Assembly (NCBI RefSeq): GCF_009193305.1
Contig: NZ_WBVS01000011.1
Coordinates: 1-61,352 of the forward strand
Direction: 5' to 3'
Source: Bifidobacterium cebidarum
GTDB lineage: Bacteria; Actinomycetota; Actinomycetes; Actinomycetales; Bifidobacteriaceae
DNA length: 61,352 nucleotides
In this document: piece after piece, positions 55,050-61,352 of the stretch
How positions within the stretch are numbered: the first letter of the stretch is position 1
How the letters are laid out: every line of letters begins with the position of its first letter
Notes under the pieces: generated by a model
The model's input: the letters and a program-made list of their open reading frames with translations, nothing else
Told to the model about the DNA's origin: nothing
The model's database searches: none
Made by a program: the position numbers and the translations under genes

Positions 55050-55217
55050 TCAGTGGTTGAAGGCCATCACGCCGACGAGCTTGTGCGGCACGTATGGCTT
55101 CTCCAGGTAGGCGATCTCTTCATCCGTGAGTTTCAAAGCTATGGCATCGATTGCGCCGTCGACGTGGTGCGGCTCGTTCATGCCTTCCATGATTTCAGCC
55201 ATCTCATGCCCAGCCAT
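55050..55217 (-). pseudogene. Aldo/keto reductase C-terminal remnant
   Basis: On the minus strand the reading frame from 55217 to the TGA at 55052-55050 ends in IDAIALKLTDEEIAYLEKPY followed by VPHKLVGVMAFNH, the typical C-terminal tail of aldo/keto reductases. Only about 50 codons survive; upstream the frame meets a stop within a few codons of the ATG, and the rest of the gene (barrel and active site) is missing. The 312-bp stretch 54949-55260 holds only this relic. It is between a methyltransferase and a GNAT gene and probably records the decay of a former oxidoreductase gene. Confidence 0.75.
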
Positions 55218-55260
55218 GCATGCCAGGCATGAAATTCATATGTGCTTATACACTAGCCGC

Positions 55261-55701
55261 ATGCAGTTGACGGTGAAACGGTTCGAGGAGCTCAGCGCAG
55301 CGGAATTGTACGAGATCTACCGCGTGCGCGTGGCGGTGTTCGTTGTGGAGCAACATTGTGCCTATCAGGAAGTGGACGAGGCGGACCGTCACTGCTGGCA
55401 TGTATTCCTGCATGATGAGAACGGCATCGCCGCGTACTGCCGTGTCATCGACCCGGGTATCACCTTCCCCGAAGCATCCATCGGCCGCGTATTGGCCACC
55501 CGCCGCAGGCAAGGCTTAGGCACCAGAATCGTGAGCGAAGGCCTCAAGGTGGCACAGGAGCGTATGCACACCGACACCGTGCACATCGAAGCCCAGACCT
55601 ACGCACGCAAACTATATGAGCAACTCGGCTTCACGCAGGTTTCCGATGAATTCCTCGAGGACGGCATCCCCCACATCGGCATGATTTGGCGGGCGCAATA
55701 G
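55261..55701 (+). CDS. GNAT acetyltransferase (ElaA-like)
   Basis: A 146-residue acetyltransferase with the ElaA opening KRFEELSAAELYEIYRVRVAVFVVEQHCAYQEVDEAD near residues 5-45, then ARVIDP-like YCRVIDPGITFPEASIGRVLATRRRQGLGTRIVSEGL (acetyl-CoA loop) and VHIEAQTYARKLYEQLGFTQ. No ribosome binding site is visible; TATACA at 55247-55252 ends 8 bases before the ATG, suggesting a leaderless transcript. Physiological substrate unknown. Confidence 0.88.
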   Translation: MQLTVKRFEELSAAELYEIYRVRVAVFVVEQHCAYQEVDEADRHCWHVFLHDENGIAAYCRVIDPGITFPEASIGRVLATRRRQGLGTRIVSEGLKVAQERMHTDTVHIEAQTYARKLYEQLGFTQVSDEFLEDGIPHIGMIWRAQ

Positions 55702-55752
55702 CCGCTGGTCCGGCAGCAATATTACCGAACAGCAATTCGGCAAAGGCAGTAC

Positions 55753-56169
55753 TTAGCTCTGCGCACCACCATCCTTTGCGTCAAGCAAGAACTGCCCCCA
55801 CTTTTCGAATTCCTTGAGGGCGGGGATGATGGCGTAGCCATTGTCCGTCAGTGAGTATTCGACGCGCGGGGGCACCTCGTTATATTGGGTGCGATTGACG
55901 AGGCCGTATTCCTCGAGGTCGCGCAACGTATTGGTAAGCATCATATTGGTGATGCCGAGTTCGCGTTTGATTTCGTTGTATCGTGCGGCACCGCGTTCAC
56001 TCAACACATACATGACCGGCAACTTCCACTTGCCTTCGATGGCTTTGAAGGCATAGCCCATTGCGCAGGTGGGCGCGGTGAGACCAGCTGTCGATGAGGC
56101 CTTTGCCTTCGATGATGCCGCGACTGCGCCTTCTACATTGGTTTCACCGGTTACTATGCGTTCGCTCAT
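55753..56169 (-). CDS. HxlR-family regulator with a single N-terminal cysteine
   Basis: A 138-residue winged-helix repressor. The HxlR signature begins TAPTCAMGYAFKAIEGKWKLPVMYVLSERGAARYNEIKRELGITNMMLTNTLRDLEEYGLVNR, continuing to PRVEYSLTDNGYAIIPALKEFEKWG. C35 lies just before the helix-turn-helix, as in redox-sensing members (HypR/YodB type). It is divergent from a flavodoxin-like and an SDR gene, so it probably responds to electrophile or redox stress and represses them. An operator-like palindrome lies between. Confidence 0.88.
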   Translation of the reverse strand: MSERIVTGETNVEGAVAASSKAKASSTAGLTAPTCAMGYAFKAIEGKWKLPVMYVLSERGAARYNEIKRELGITNMMLTNTLRDLEEYGLVNRTQYNEVPPRVEYSLTDNGYAIIPALKEFEKWGQFLLDAKDGGAQS

Positions 56170-56224
56170 AATTCCTCATCCTAACCAACATCGCTGCCAT
56201 ATCACAAAAATCAGTTTTTTATTC

Positions 56225-56264
56225 TAAGGACGAAAAGTATATGTACTGATGCATACTGTCCTTA
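56225..56264. promoter_or_regulatory. Palindrome in the HxlR/flavodoxin divergent promoter
   Basis: TAAGGAC (56225-56231) and GTCCTTA (56258-56264) form the arms of an interrupted dyad, with AGTAT / ATACT as a second inner pair (56235-56239 and 56253-56257 region). It lies 56 bases before the HxlR start and 53 before the flavodoxin start. Fits a binding site for the HxlR dimer, by position and symmetry only. Confidence 0.6.
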
Positions 56265-56316
56265 TCAAGAACACGGCGGCACGACCGCAACGACACCGAA
56301 AGGAACAGGAATCATC

Positions 56317-56832
56317 ATGAGCAAGCACATCCTCGTCATCCAGGGCAGCCCCACCAAAGGCGGCAACGCCGATATGCTCGCTGACGCCTTCATCGAAGGT
56401 GTCGAAGCGGCCGGCAACACAGCCACCAAGCTCACGCTTGCGGATATGAACATTGCCCCATTCACCGGTTACGACCAGCCAGCCGACGATATGGCCCAAG
56501 TCATGGAGCAGATGAAGTCCGCCGACGGCATCGTCATCGCCACACCAACCTATTGGATGCAGTTCTCCGCACAGATCAAAGCGATGATGGATCGTCTGCC
56601 GTTCGACGCGCACGATGATCTGGCCGGCAAAGAATCCGTACTGCTGGTCGCCGGCGCCAGCCCGGAAGAGGTGCTCACCAAGAACGTATTCGGCTACTAC
56701 CAGATGTGCTTCGGCGAAAGCCTCGGCTGGAAGATCAAAGGCTCGGTGATTGCAGCCGGCGTATTCGCGCCGGGACAGGTTGCCGGCACCCCATATCTCG
56801 AGAAGGCCCGCGAGCTCGGCCGCGAATTCTGA
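56317..56832 (+). CDS. Flavodoxin-like NAD(P)H-dependent FMN oxidoreductase
   Basis: A 171-residue flavodoxin-fold protein. FMN phosphate loop VIQGSPTKGGNADMLADAFIEG near residue 6, and ATPTYWMQFSAQIKAMMDRL near residue 84, which packs on the flavin. It matches NADPH-dependent FMN reductases/quinone reductases of the iron-sulfur flavoprotein or WrbA-like group. AAAGGAA precedes the start. The SDR gene follows 57 bp downstream. Divergent from an HxlR regulator, so it is likely induced by electrophiles or oxidants. Confidence 0.87.
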   Translation: MSKHILVIQGSPTKGGNADMLADAFIEGVEAAGNTATKLTLADMNIAPFTGYDQPADDMAQVMEQMKSADGIVIATPTYWMQFSAQIKAMMDRLPFDAHDDLAGKESVLLVAGASPEEVLTKNVFGYYQMCFGESLGWKIKGSVIAAGVFAPGQVAGTPYLEKARELGREF

Positions 56833-56889
56833 GACACGCTCCCGCAACATAAAACGCATCAATCACACCGTATAAGGACAACCATCATC

Positions 56890-57609
56890 ATGCAGATCGC
56901 ACTCATCACCGGCTCGGGCCGCAAAGGCGGCCTTGGCTACGAAACCGCACGTCAGCTTGGCGAAGCCGGCTATCACGTCATCCTCGCAGCACGCCGCCCA
57001 GAGCTCGCGCAGCTCACCCAGAAGCTCATCGACCAAGGCATCTCCGCCAGCTACGTGGTGATGGACACCACCGACGAGGCTAGCGTCAAGGCGGCAGCGA
57101 CCGAAGTCAATCGCCGATTCGGCCGGCTCGACGTACTCATTAACAATGCCGCATCCATGCGCGCCGGCGATTCGGTCGAGCAGCAGAACCTTGCCGAAAT
57201 GCGCATGGTGCTCGACACCAACGTGATCGGCACATGGAACGTCACACAGAAATTCATTCCGCTGCTGCGCAAGTCGGAGCATGGCCGCATCGTCAACGTC
57301 TCCAGCGGCGCCGGCTCTTACGGCGATCCGCAGTACGGCTTCCTGCATGGCGCAATGGGCATTCCCGCTTCCGGCTACGGCATCTCCAAACTCGCACTCA
57401 ACGGCTTGACCATCAAAACCGCGAAAGAACTCGCCGCAGACCATATCCTTGTCAACGCGGTCTGCCCGGATATCACCGATACGTTTGGTTCCGGCATGTT
57501 CGGCCGTCCGGTCGAAGTCAGCGCGAAAAGCGTAACTTGGGCGGCAACCTTGCCTGACGATGGCCCGACCGGCGGATTCTTCCGCGACGGCCAGCCGCTG
57601 CCGTGGTGA
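56890..57609 (+). CDS. SDR-family oxidoreductase
   Basis: A 239-residue short-chain dehydrogenase. Cofactor loop TGSGRKGGLGYETARQL near residue 7 (TGxxxGxG), NNAASMRAGD near 84, SSGAGSYGDPQ with the catalytic Ser near 137, YGISKLAL with the catalytic Tyr-Lys near 160, and a C-terminal end VTWAATLPDDGPTGGFFRDGQPLPW. It resembles the carbonyl reductase/AvrRpt2-stress group of NADPH SDRs. AAGGAC precedes the start. It is co-directional with the flavodoxin gene, and likely under the same HxlR control. Confidence 0.88.
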   Translation: MQIALITGSGRKGGLGYETARQLGEAGYHVILAARRPELAQLTQKLIDQGISASYVVMDTTDEASVKAAATEVNRRFGRLDVLINNAASMRAGDSVEQQNLAEMRMVLDTNVIGTWNVTQKFIPLLRKSEHGRIVNVSSGAGSYGDPQYGFLHGAMGIPASGYGISKLALNGLTIKTAKELAADHILVNAVCPDITDTFGSGMFGRPVEVSAKSVTWAATLPDDGPTGGFFRDGQPLPW

Positions 57610-57758
57610 TCGGCAGAACATCATTCATACCTCGGACCACCCATGTCAGCCCGGCCGCTACACTGGTCGCTGACATCGCCGGCAGGGGCTACGGCGCTGC
57701 AATCATGTGGCGTTGACCGAAATCAGCTGGATTCGTCTCCAACCAACCGAGGTATTCC

Positions 57759-59162
57759 ATGAATTCTGTCGCGCCCGCGAACGCACCAACCAAAGCGCAG
57801 TCATTAGTGCCGATCATTGTGATGATGGTCGGCAGCTTCACCGCAATTCTGAACCAGACGTTGATGACTTCGGCACTGCCGCATCTGATGCGCGAGTTCA
57901 ATCTGCCCAGTAACACCGTGCAATGGTTGGGCACTGGCTTTATGCTCACCAACGGCATCATGATTCCGGTTACTGCGTTTTTGATTCAACGGTTCACCAC
58001 ACGGCAGCTGTTCTTCTATGCCATCGGCATGTTCCTGTTCGGCACCATCGTCTGCACAGTAGCACCCGGATTCTGGGTGCTACTGTTGGGCCGCATTCTG
58101 CAAGCCACCGGGGCAGGCATTGTAATGCCGTTGCTGCAAACCGTGCTGTTCCTTACGTTCCCGCCAGACAAGCGAGGCACGGCCATGGGATGGTTCGGCT
58201 TGATCATTGCATTTGCTCCAGCGCTGGGCCCGACCCTGTCCGGTCTGATCATCGATTTTCTACCATGGCGATTCCTCTTTGTGCCGCTGATTGCCATCGC
58301 CGTCATCGTGCTGGCCATTGCCATCCCGACGGTGAAGAATGTGACCACGCAGACCAATCCAACGATTGACGTGCTTTCGATTGCACTCTCCACACTTGGT
58401 TTTGGCGGATTACTACTCGGTTTCAGTCTTGCCGGCCAGTCAGGCTGGACTTCCCCTGATACGCTCGGCTCACTCGCTGTCGGCGCGGTGGCCTCGTGCG
58501 CGTTCATTCACCGTCAGCTGCATCTCGAACGCCCGATGCTTGACTTCCGCGTATTCGCTCGACCGATGTTCGCCTTGTCGATGCTGGTGATTGTGCTGTT
58601 GTTTGTCACCTTCATCGCCACGATGAACATCCTGCCGATGTTCATACAGAATTCGCTGGGCATGACTGCTTTGCAGTCTGGTTTGCTGCTGATGGGCGGC
58701 GGCGTGGCTGAAGGCGTGTTCAACCCGATTGCCGGCCGTCTGTTCGACCGCATCGGCATCCGGCGTATCGCCCCGCCTTCCATCGCCGTGATCGCCGTGG
58801 CCACGTTCGCCTTGTCACGCATGACCGCCAGTACACCGGCATGGTATCCGGCCGTGTTCTTCACCATCATGATGACCGGCGTGGCATTTTGCCTGATGCC
58901 GCTCACCACCACGGCGCTCAACCAACTGACCGGCCCGATGCTGCCTCACGGCACGGCGATGAACAACACGCTGCGTCAGACATGTGCGGCCATCGGCATT
59001 GCCATCAACTTCACCATCATGACGATGAACACACAGCCGACATCCGTTGCCGGCTCCGAGGCCGCCGGTCTCGCCCATGGCGTGGATGCGGTGTTCCTTG
59101 CCGCCACCATCGTGGCGGTGGCGGCATTCGCGCTCTCGCTCTTCGTGCGCGACCGCAGATAA
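57759..59162 (+). CDS. DHA2-family MFS multidrug transporter
   Basis: A 467-residue 14-helix major facilitator. DHA2 hallmarks: ILNQTLMTSALPHLMREFNLPSNTVQWLGTGFMLTNGIMIP at the N-terminus, motif A-like GRILQATGAGIVMPL and LLLGRILQ, motif C-like GPTLSGLIIDFLPWRFLFVPL, and LMPHGTAMNNTLRQTCAAIG near the C-terminus, matching EmrB/QacA-type drug exporters. The ribosome binding site is GAGG. It is downstream of the flavodoxin and SDR genes with a 149-bp gap, so it may have its own promoter. It pumps out hydrophobic or cationic compounds by family. Confidence 0.9.
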   Translation: MNSVAPANAPTKAQSLVPIIVMMVGSFTAILNQTLMTSALPHLMREFNLPSNTVQWLGTGFMLTNGIMIPVTAFLIQRFTTRQLFFYAIGMFLFGTIVCTVAPGFWVLLLGRILQATGAGIVMPLLQTVLFLTFPPDKRGTAMGWFGLIIAFAPALGPTLSGLIIDFLPWRFLFVPLIAIAVIVLAIAIPTVKNVTTQTNPTIDVLSIALSTLGFGGLLLGFSLAGQSGWTSPDTLGSLAVGAVASCAFIHRQLHLERPMLDFRVFARPMFALSMLVIVLLFVTFIATMNILPMFIQNSLGMTALQSGLLLMGGGVAEGVFNPIAGRLFDRIGIRRIAPPSIAVIAVATFALSRMTASTPAWYPAVFFTIMMTGVAFCLMPLTTTALNQLTGPMLPHGTAMNNTLRQTCAAIGIAINFTIMTMNTQPTSVAGSEAAGLAHGVDAVFLAATIVAVAAFALSLFVRDRR

Positions 59163-59169
59163 GAATCAA

Positions 59170-60507
59170 TCAACCGCGCTGCGGTACACCCTTGCGCGAT
59201 AGAGCCAGCACATACCAGGCGACCGGCAAGGTCAATAGACCGCCGGCTATAAACACCCATGCGATCGGAATCACGTCGGCGAGCGGCGCGAAGATGAGCA
59301 TGCCCAATGGCATGCCCAGCGTGGAGAGCATGGTATCGAGCCCGAATACGCGGCCGACCATTGATTCATCGGATTCGGTCTGCATCACCGTGCGCATCGG
59401 CCCGACGCACACCGCGGACGCGACGCCATTCAACACATCGACGATGAGATACACCAGCAGGTTGCGAACAACACCAAGGCCAATGACGGTGATGCCTACT
59501 ATGGCGATGCCGAATGCGACCGCATACATCTGAGCGACGCTTTTGCGCAGCAATTTCGGCCCGATAGCGGACATCACCGCGCCGCCAAGCAGCATGCCGA
59601 CGCTCATGCCAAGCTCATTGGCGGCAAGCTTGTCGGATGCCGTGGTGAGGTTGATGAATCCAAGGTTGAGATCAATGCCGTCAAATTCACGGGTCATCAG
59701 CAGCAAGGTCAAATTCATTGGCGCGACCGCCACGAAGCAGGTCAGCGCATCGCCCAGAATCACGCCTTTGATATGCGCATGGCGCATGGCGTACTGCAAT
59801 CCAACCTTGAGATCGGCAAACGTGCGCTGCAAGACTGCGATAGGGTTGGTGGCTTCAGTTGCTGCACTCCCCTGCGCTTCCACTGTACTGTTCCACCCAG
59901 CCGCGCGTGGCACACAAATCATCGCAACGAAGCTCACGCCGATAACCGCAGTGGTCACATCCACCAGCAGGATCGCCCACAACGGCACCAGATTGACAAG
60001 CACCGCGGCAAGCGCCGGAGCGGCGATGCGATTCGCGGAATCAATCACGCCGTACACCGCATTGATGCGCAGCAATTTGCTTTCCGGCACGACGTCCGGA
60101 ATGAACGATTGCACAGCCGGCTGCTGAATGCCACCGCCTGCCGAGCGGATCAGCAGCACGACGAAAATCAGCGACAGGCTTGCCCAGTCCAACGCAAAAC
60201 TGATGGACAGCAGCACAGTGACACCGGCAATGATCAAGTCCGGCAGGATGATCAGCACCTTGCGATTGTATCGGTCCGCCATCGGGCCGCCGAAAATCGA
60301 GACCAGCGACTGCGGCAATACGCCGAACAAGGTGGCCAGCAACATAGCCGAACCGGTACGGGTCTGCAGCACGATCCACCACCAGATGGCGAATTGCACC
60401 ACGCTGGAGCCGAGCAGCGAGAAGGCTTGACCAGTGAGCAGCAGCGCAGCGCGTCGCATCCATCCGGTTTCAAGCGCGGTTGATGCTTGAGAAGCAACTT
60501 GAGACAT
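59170..60507 (-). CDS. MFS_3-type transporter (YfiS/EntS-like)
   Basis: A 445-residue 12-helix transporter with AALLLTGQAFSLLGSSVVQFAIWWWIV, LPQSLVSIFGGPMADRYNRKVLIILPDL (motif A), LIRSAGGGIQQPAVQSFIPDVVPESKLLRINAVYG, and a final VLNGVASAVCVGPMRTVMQTESDESMVGRVFGLDTMLSTLGMPLGM, the pattern of macrolide-efflux-like MFS proteins. It converges on the DHA2 gene with a 7-bp gap between stops. The two pumps together suggest a detoxification island. Substrate unknown. Confidence 0.89.
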   Translation of the reverse strand: MSQVASQASTALETGWMRRAALLLTGQAFSLLGSSVVQFAIWWWIVLQTRTGSAMLLATLFGVLPQSLVSIFGGPMADRYNRKVLIILPDLIIAGVTVLLSISFALDWASLSLIFVVLLIRSAGGGIQQPAVQSFIPDVVPESKLLRINAVYGVIDSANRIAAPALAAVLVNLVPLWAILLVDVTTAVIGVSFVAMICVPRAAGWNSTVEAQGSAATEATNPIAVLQRTFADLKVGLQYAMRHAHIKGVILGDALTCFVAVAPMNLTLLLMTREFDGIDLNLGFINLTTASDKLAANELGMSVGMLLGGAVMSAIGPKLLRKSVAQMYAVAFGIAIVGITVIGLGVVRNLLVYLIVDVLNGVASAVCVGPMRTVMQTESDESMVGRVFGLDTMLSTLGMPLGMLIFAPLADVIPIAWVFIAGGLLTLPVAWYVLALSRKGVPQRG

Positions 60508-61027
60508 ATATGTGTTCGTATCTTTCCGTTCGCGTGCGATATTCAGGCGTGTATACAGTCACCCTGTTCGCCATCGCACGATATCGATAAGTGCATCTGC
60601 TTGATTTGAATATGACAGATCGGCATACCTGCACAGTCAGGCATGCCTAGACCCAGCCAAAGCGGGTCTGCCTACCCGTTAGATCGCGGGCTTCAGCGCG
60701 AATCGCGCCATCGTCATCATGCAACGCATAGAACACATAGTTGTTGACCATAATCATGAATATTGACATGCGGCCTTCATCCGGCGCACTCTGTCCAATT
60801 CATGGAACATAACGCGGGCAGTACTGCGTATGATGCAACATCACCGCAGATACGATAACGGCCCGTACACCACGGGAATTACACCGTGATGTACGGGCCG
60901 TCGGAGTTATTCTTTAACTCTGTTGAACTACCCCTCAGTCGGCTTCACCGACAGCTCCCCTGACAGGGGAGCCAAAATAAGGAATACGTCAATCTTAGTT
61001 TGGCGGAACCTACTGTCTTGGTATCGC
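60508..61027. other. Gene-free region with a long hairpin and a dispersed repeat (copy 2)
   Basis: 520 bp without a convincing gene. It holds AGACCC/GGGTCT (60651-60656 and 60667-60672), the long hairpin ACGGCCCGTAC/GTACGGGCCGT (60858-60868 with 60891-60901, inner CACGG/CCGTG), followed on the plus strand by GGAGTTATTCTTT, and at 60931-60976 an inverted copy of the dispersed repeat at 52865 (GGCTTCACCGACAGCTCCCC...GGGGAGCCAAAA). One or both are likely the ptsI terminator. Nothing else recognised. Confidence 0.7.
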
Positions 61028-61352
61028 TCAGTGGTTGCGGATGGCGTTGCGTAGGGGCAGGACGCTGGTTGGCGAGACGGACAGTTCATCGAGTCCTATA
61101 CGCAAGAACTTGTCGGTCAGGCTCAGGTCCGTGCCGAGTTCGCCGCAGATGCCGCACCAGATGCCGTGACGATGGGCGGCGTCGGTGGCCATTGTGATCA
61201 TGCGCAGCACGGCGGGCGAGTGCGTGTCGGCGAAGCGGCCGAGGTTCGGGTTCTGACGGTCGCAGGCCAGCGTGTACTGGGTCAGGTCGTTGGTGCCGAT
61301 GGAGAAGAAGTCGACTTCGGCGGCCAGTTCGTCGGCCATGATCACCGAGGCG
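61028..61352 (-). CDS. ptsI: Phosphoenolpyruvate-protein phosphotransferase (PTS enzyme I), C-terminal part
   Basis: The frame runs off the right edge, leaving the last 107 residues. SIGTNDLTQYTLACDRQNPNLG and SPAVLRMI with GIWCGICGELGTDLSLTDKFLRIGLDELSVSPTSVLPLRNAIRNH match the PEP-utilising C-terminal domain of enzyme I (including the catalytic Cys of GICGE). It takes phosphate from PEP to HPr at the start of sugar uptake by PTS. The last codons are complete, so only the N-terminal part and the HPr gene would lie outside the window. Confidence 0.92.
   Translation of the reverse strand, partial: ASVIMADELAAEVDFFSIGTNDLTQYTLACDRQNPNLGRFADTHSPAVLRMITMATDAAHRHGIWCGICGELGTDLSLTDKFLRIGLDELSVSPTSVLPLRNAIRNH

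Noticed and set aside
60508..61027. Small protein genes in the gene-free region before ptsI
   Set aside because: Short frames there lack ribosome binding sites and overlap hairpins and the dispersed repeat; none resembles a known family.

Overview
The window looks like a chromosomal segment of a Bifidobacterium (high-GC Actinobacterium). This rests on the high GC content, strong GAGG/AGGAG ribosome binding sites with frequent GTG starts, the efp-nusB-carA-carB-pyrF-gmk order, a mycobacterial-length PyrF, an actinobacterial VKOR protein, and many solute-binding lipoproteins with LAAC/LTAC lipoboxes. The genus is inferred with good confidence. The species (possibly the B. longum/breve group) was not checked. 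No rRNA, tRNA, CRISPR array, phage or insertion sequence was seen.

Layout. 1-1.9 kb: end of a carbohydrate ABC operon (permease cut by the left edge, binding lipoprotein) behind two LacI-type operators. 1.9-9.3 kb: housekeeping genes (PHP phosphoesterase, VKOR, dapF, murI, patatin, SPFH protein, M20D amidohydrolase), with a striking dyad-symmetric array of 21-bp units between the patatin and SPFH genes. 9.1-11.8 kb: cystine-type ABC transporter with a mycoredoxin-like protein. 12.2-16.2 kb: an Ldh2-family dehydrogenase, an aminotransferase, a D-2-hydroxyacid dehydrogenase and a GNAT protein, apparently one unit for amino acid / 2-oxoacid / 2-hydroxyacid interconversion. 16.3-20.8 kb: M20 peptidase, metK and, coupled to metK by an ATGA overlap, two paralogous methyltransferases around a His-rich lipoprotein.

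21.2-33.9 kb is a sulfur amino acid region: an O-acetylhomoserine sulfhydrylase-like enzyme, a sulfonate/nitrate-type ABC transporter, two close cystathionine gamma-synthase/lyase paralogs and, between those paralogs, a polar amino acid (TcyJ-like) ABC transporter led by a stand-alone LanC-like protein with a CCG zinc motif. One motif, ATAAGC-N6-TATA, occurs exactly or nearly so upstream of six transcription units: metY, both cystathionine synthases, the sulfonate-type binding protein, the LanC/ABC unit and the cystine-type ABC unit. This suggests one sulfur regulon that includes the LanC-like protein, and it is the most interesting system in the window.

34-47.5 kb: esterase, ribosomal-protection-like GTPase, Pro/Gln-rich membrane protein, exonuclease, then gmk-pyrF-carB-carA-nusB-efp. 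47.6-61.4 kb: a MacB/FtsX-type ABC exporter with a divergent TetR regulator, a LysR regulator, sugar O-acetyltransferase, cupin, methyltransferase, an aldo/keto reductase remnant, a GNAT protein, an HxlR-flavodoxin-SDR-MFS cluster, a second MFS pump, and the 3' end of ptsI at the right edge. Several intergenic regions hold unusually perfect stem-loops whose sequence is specific to that locus.
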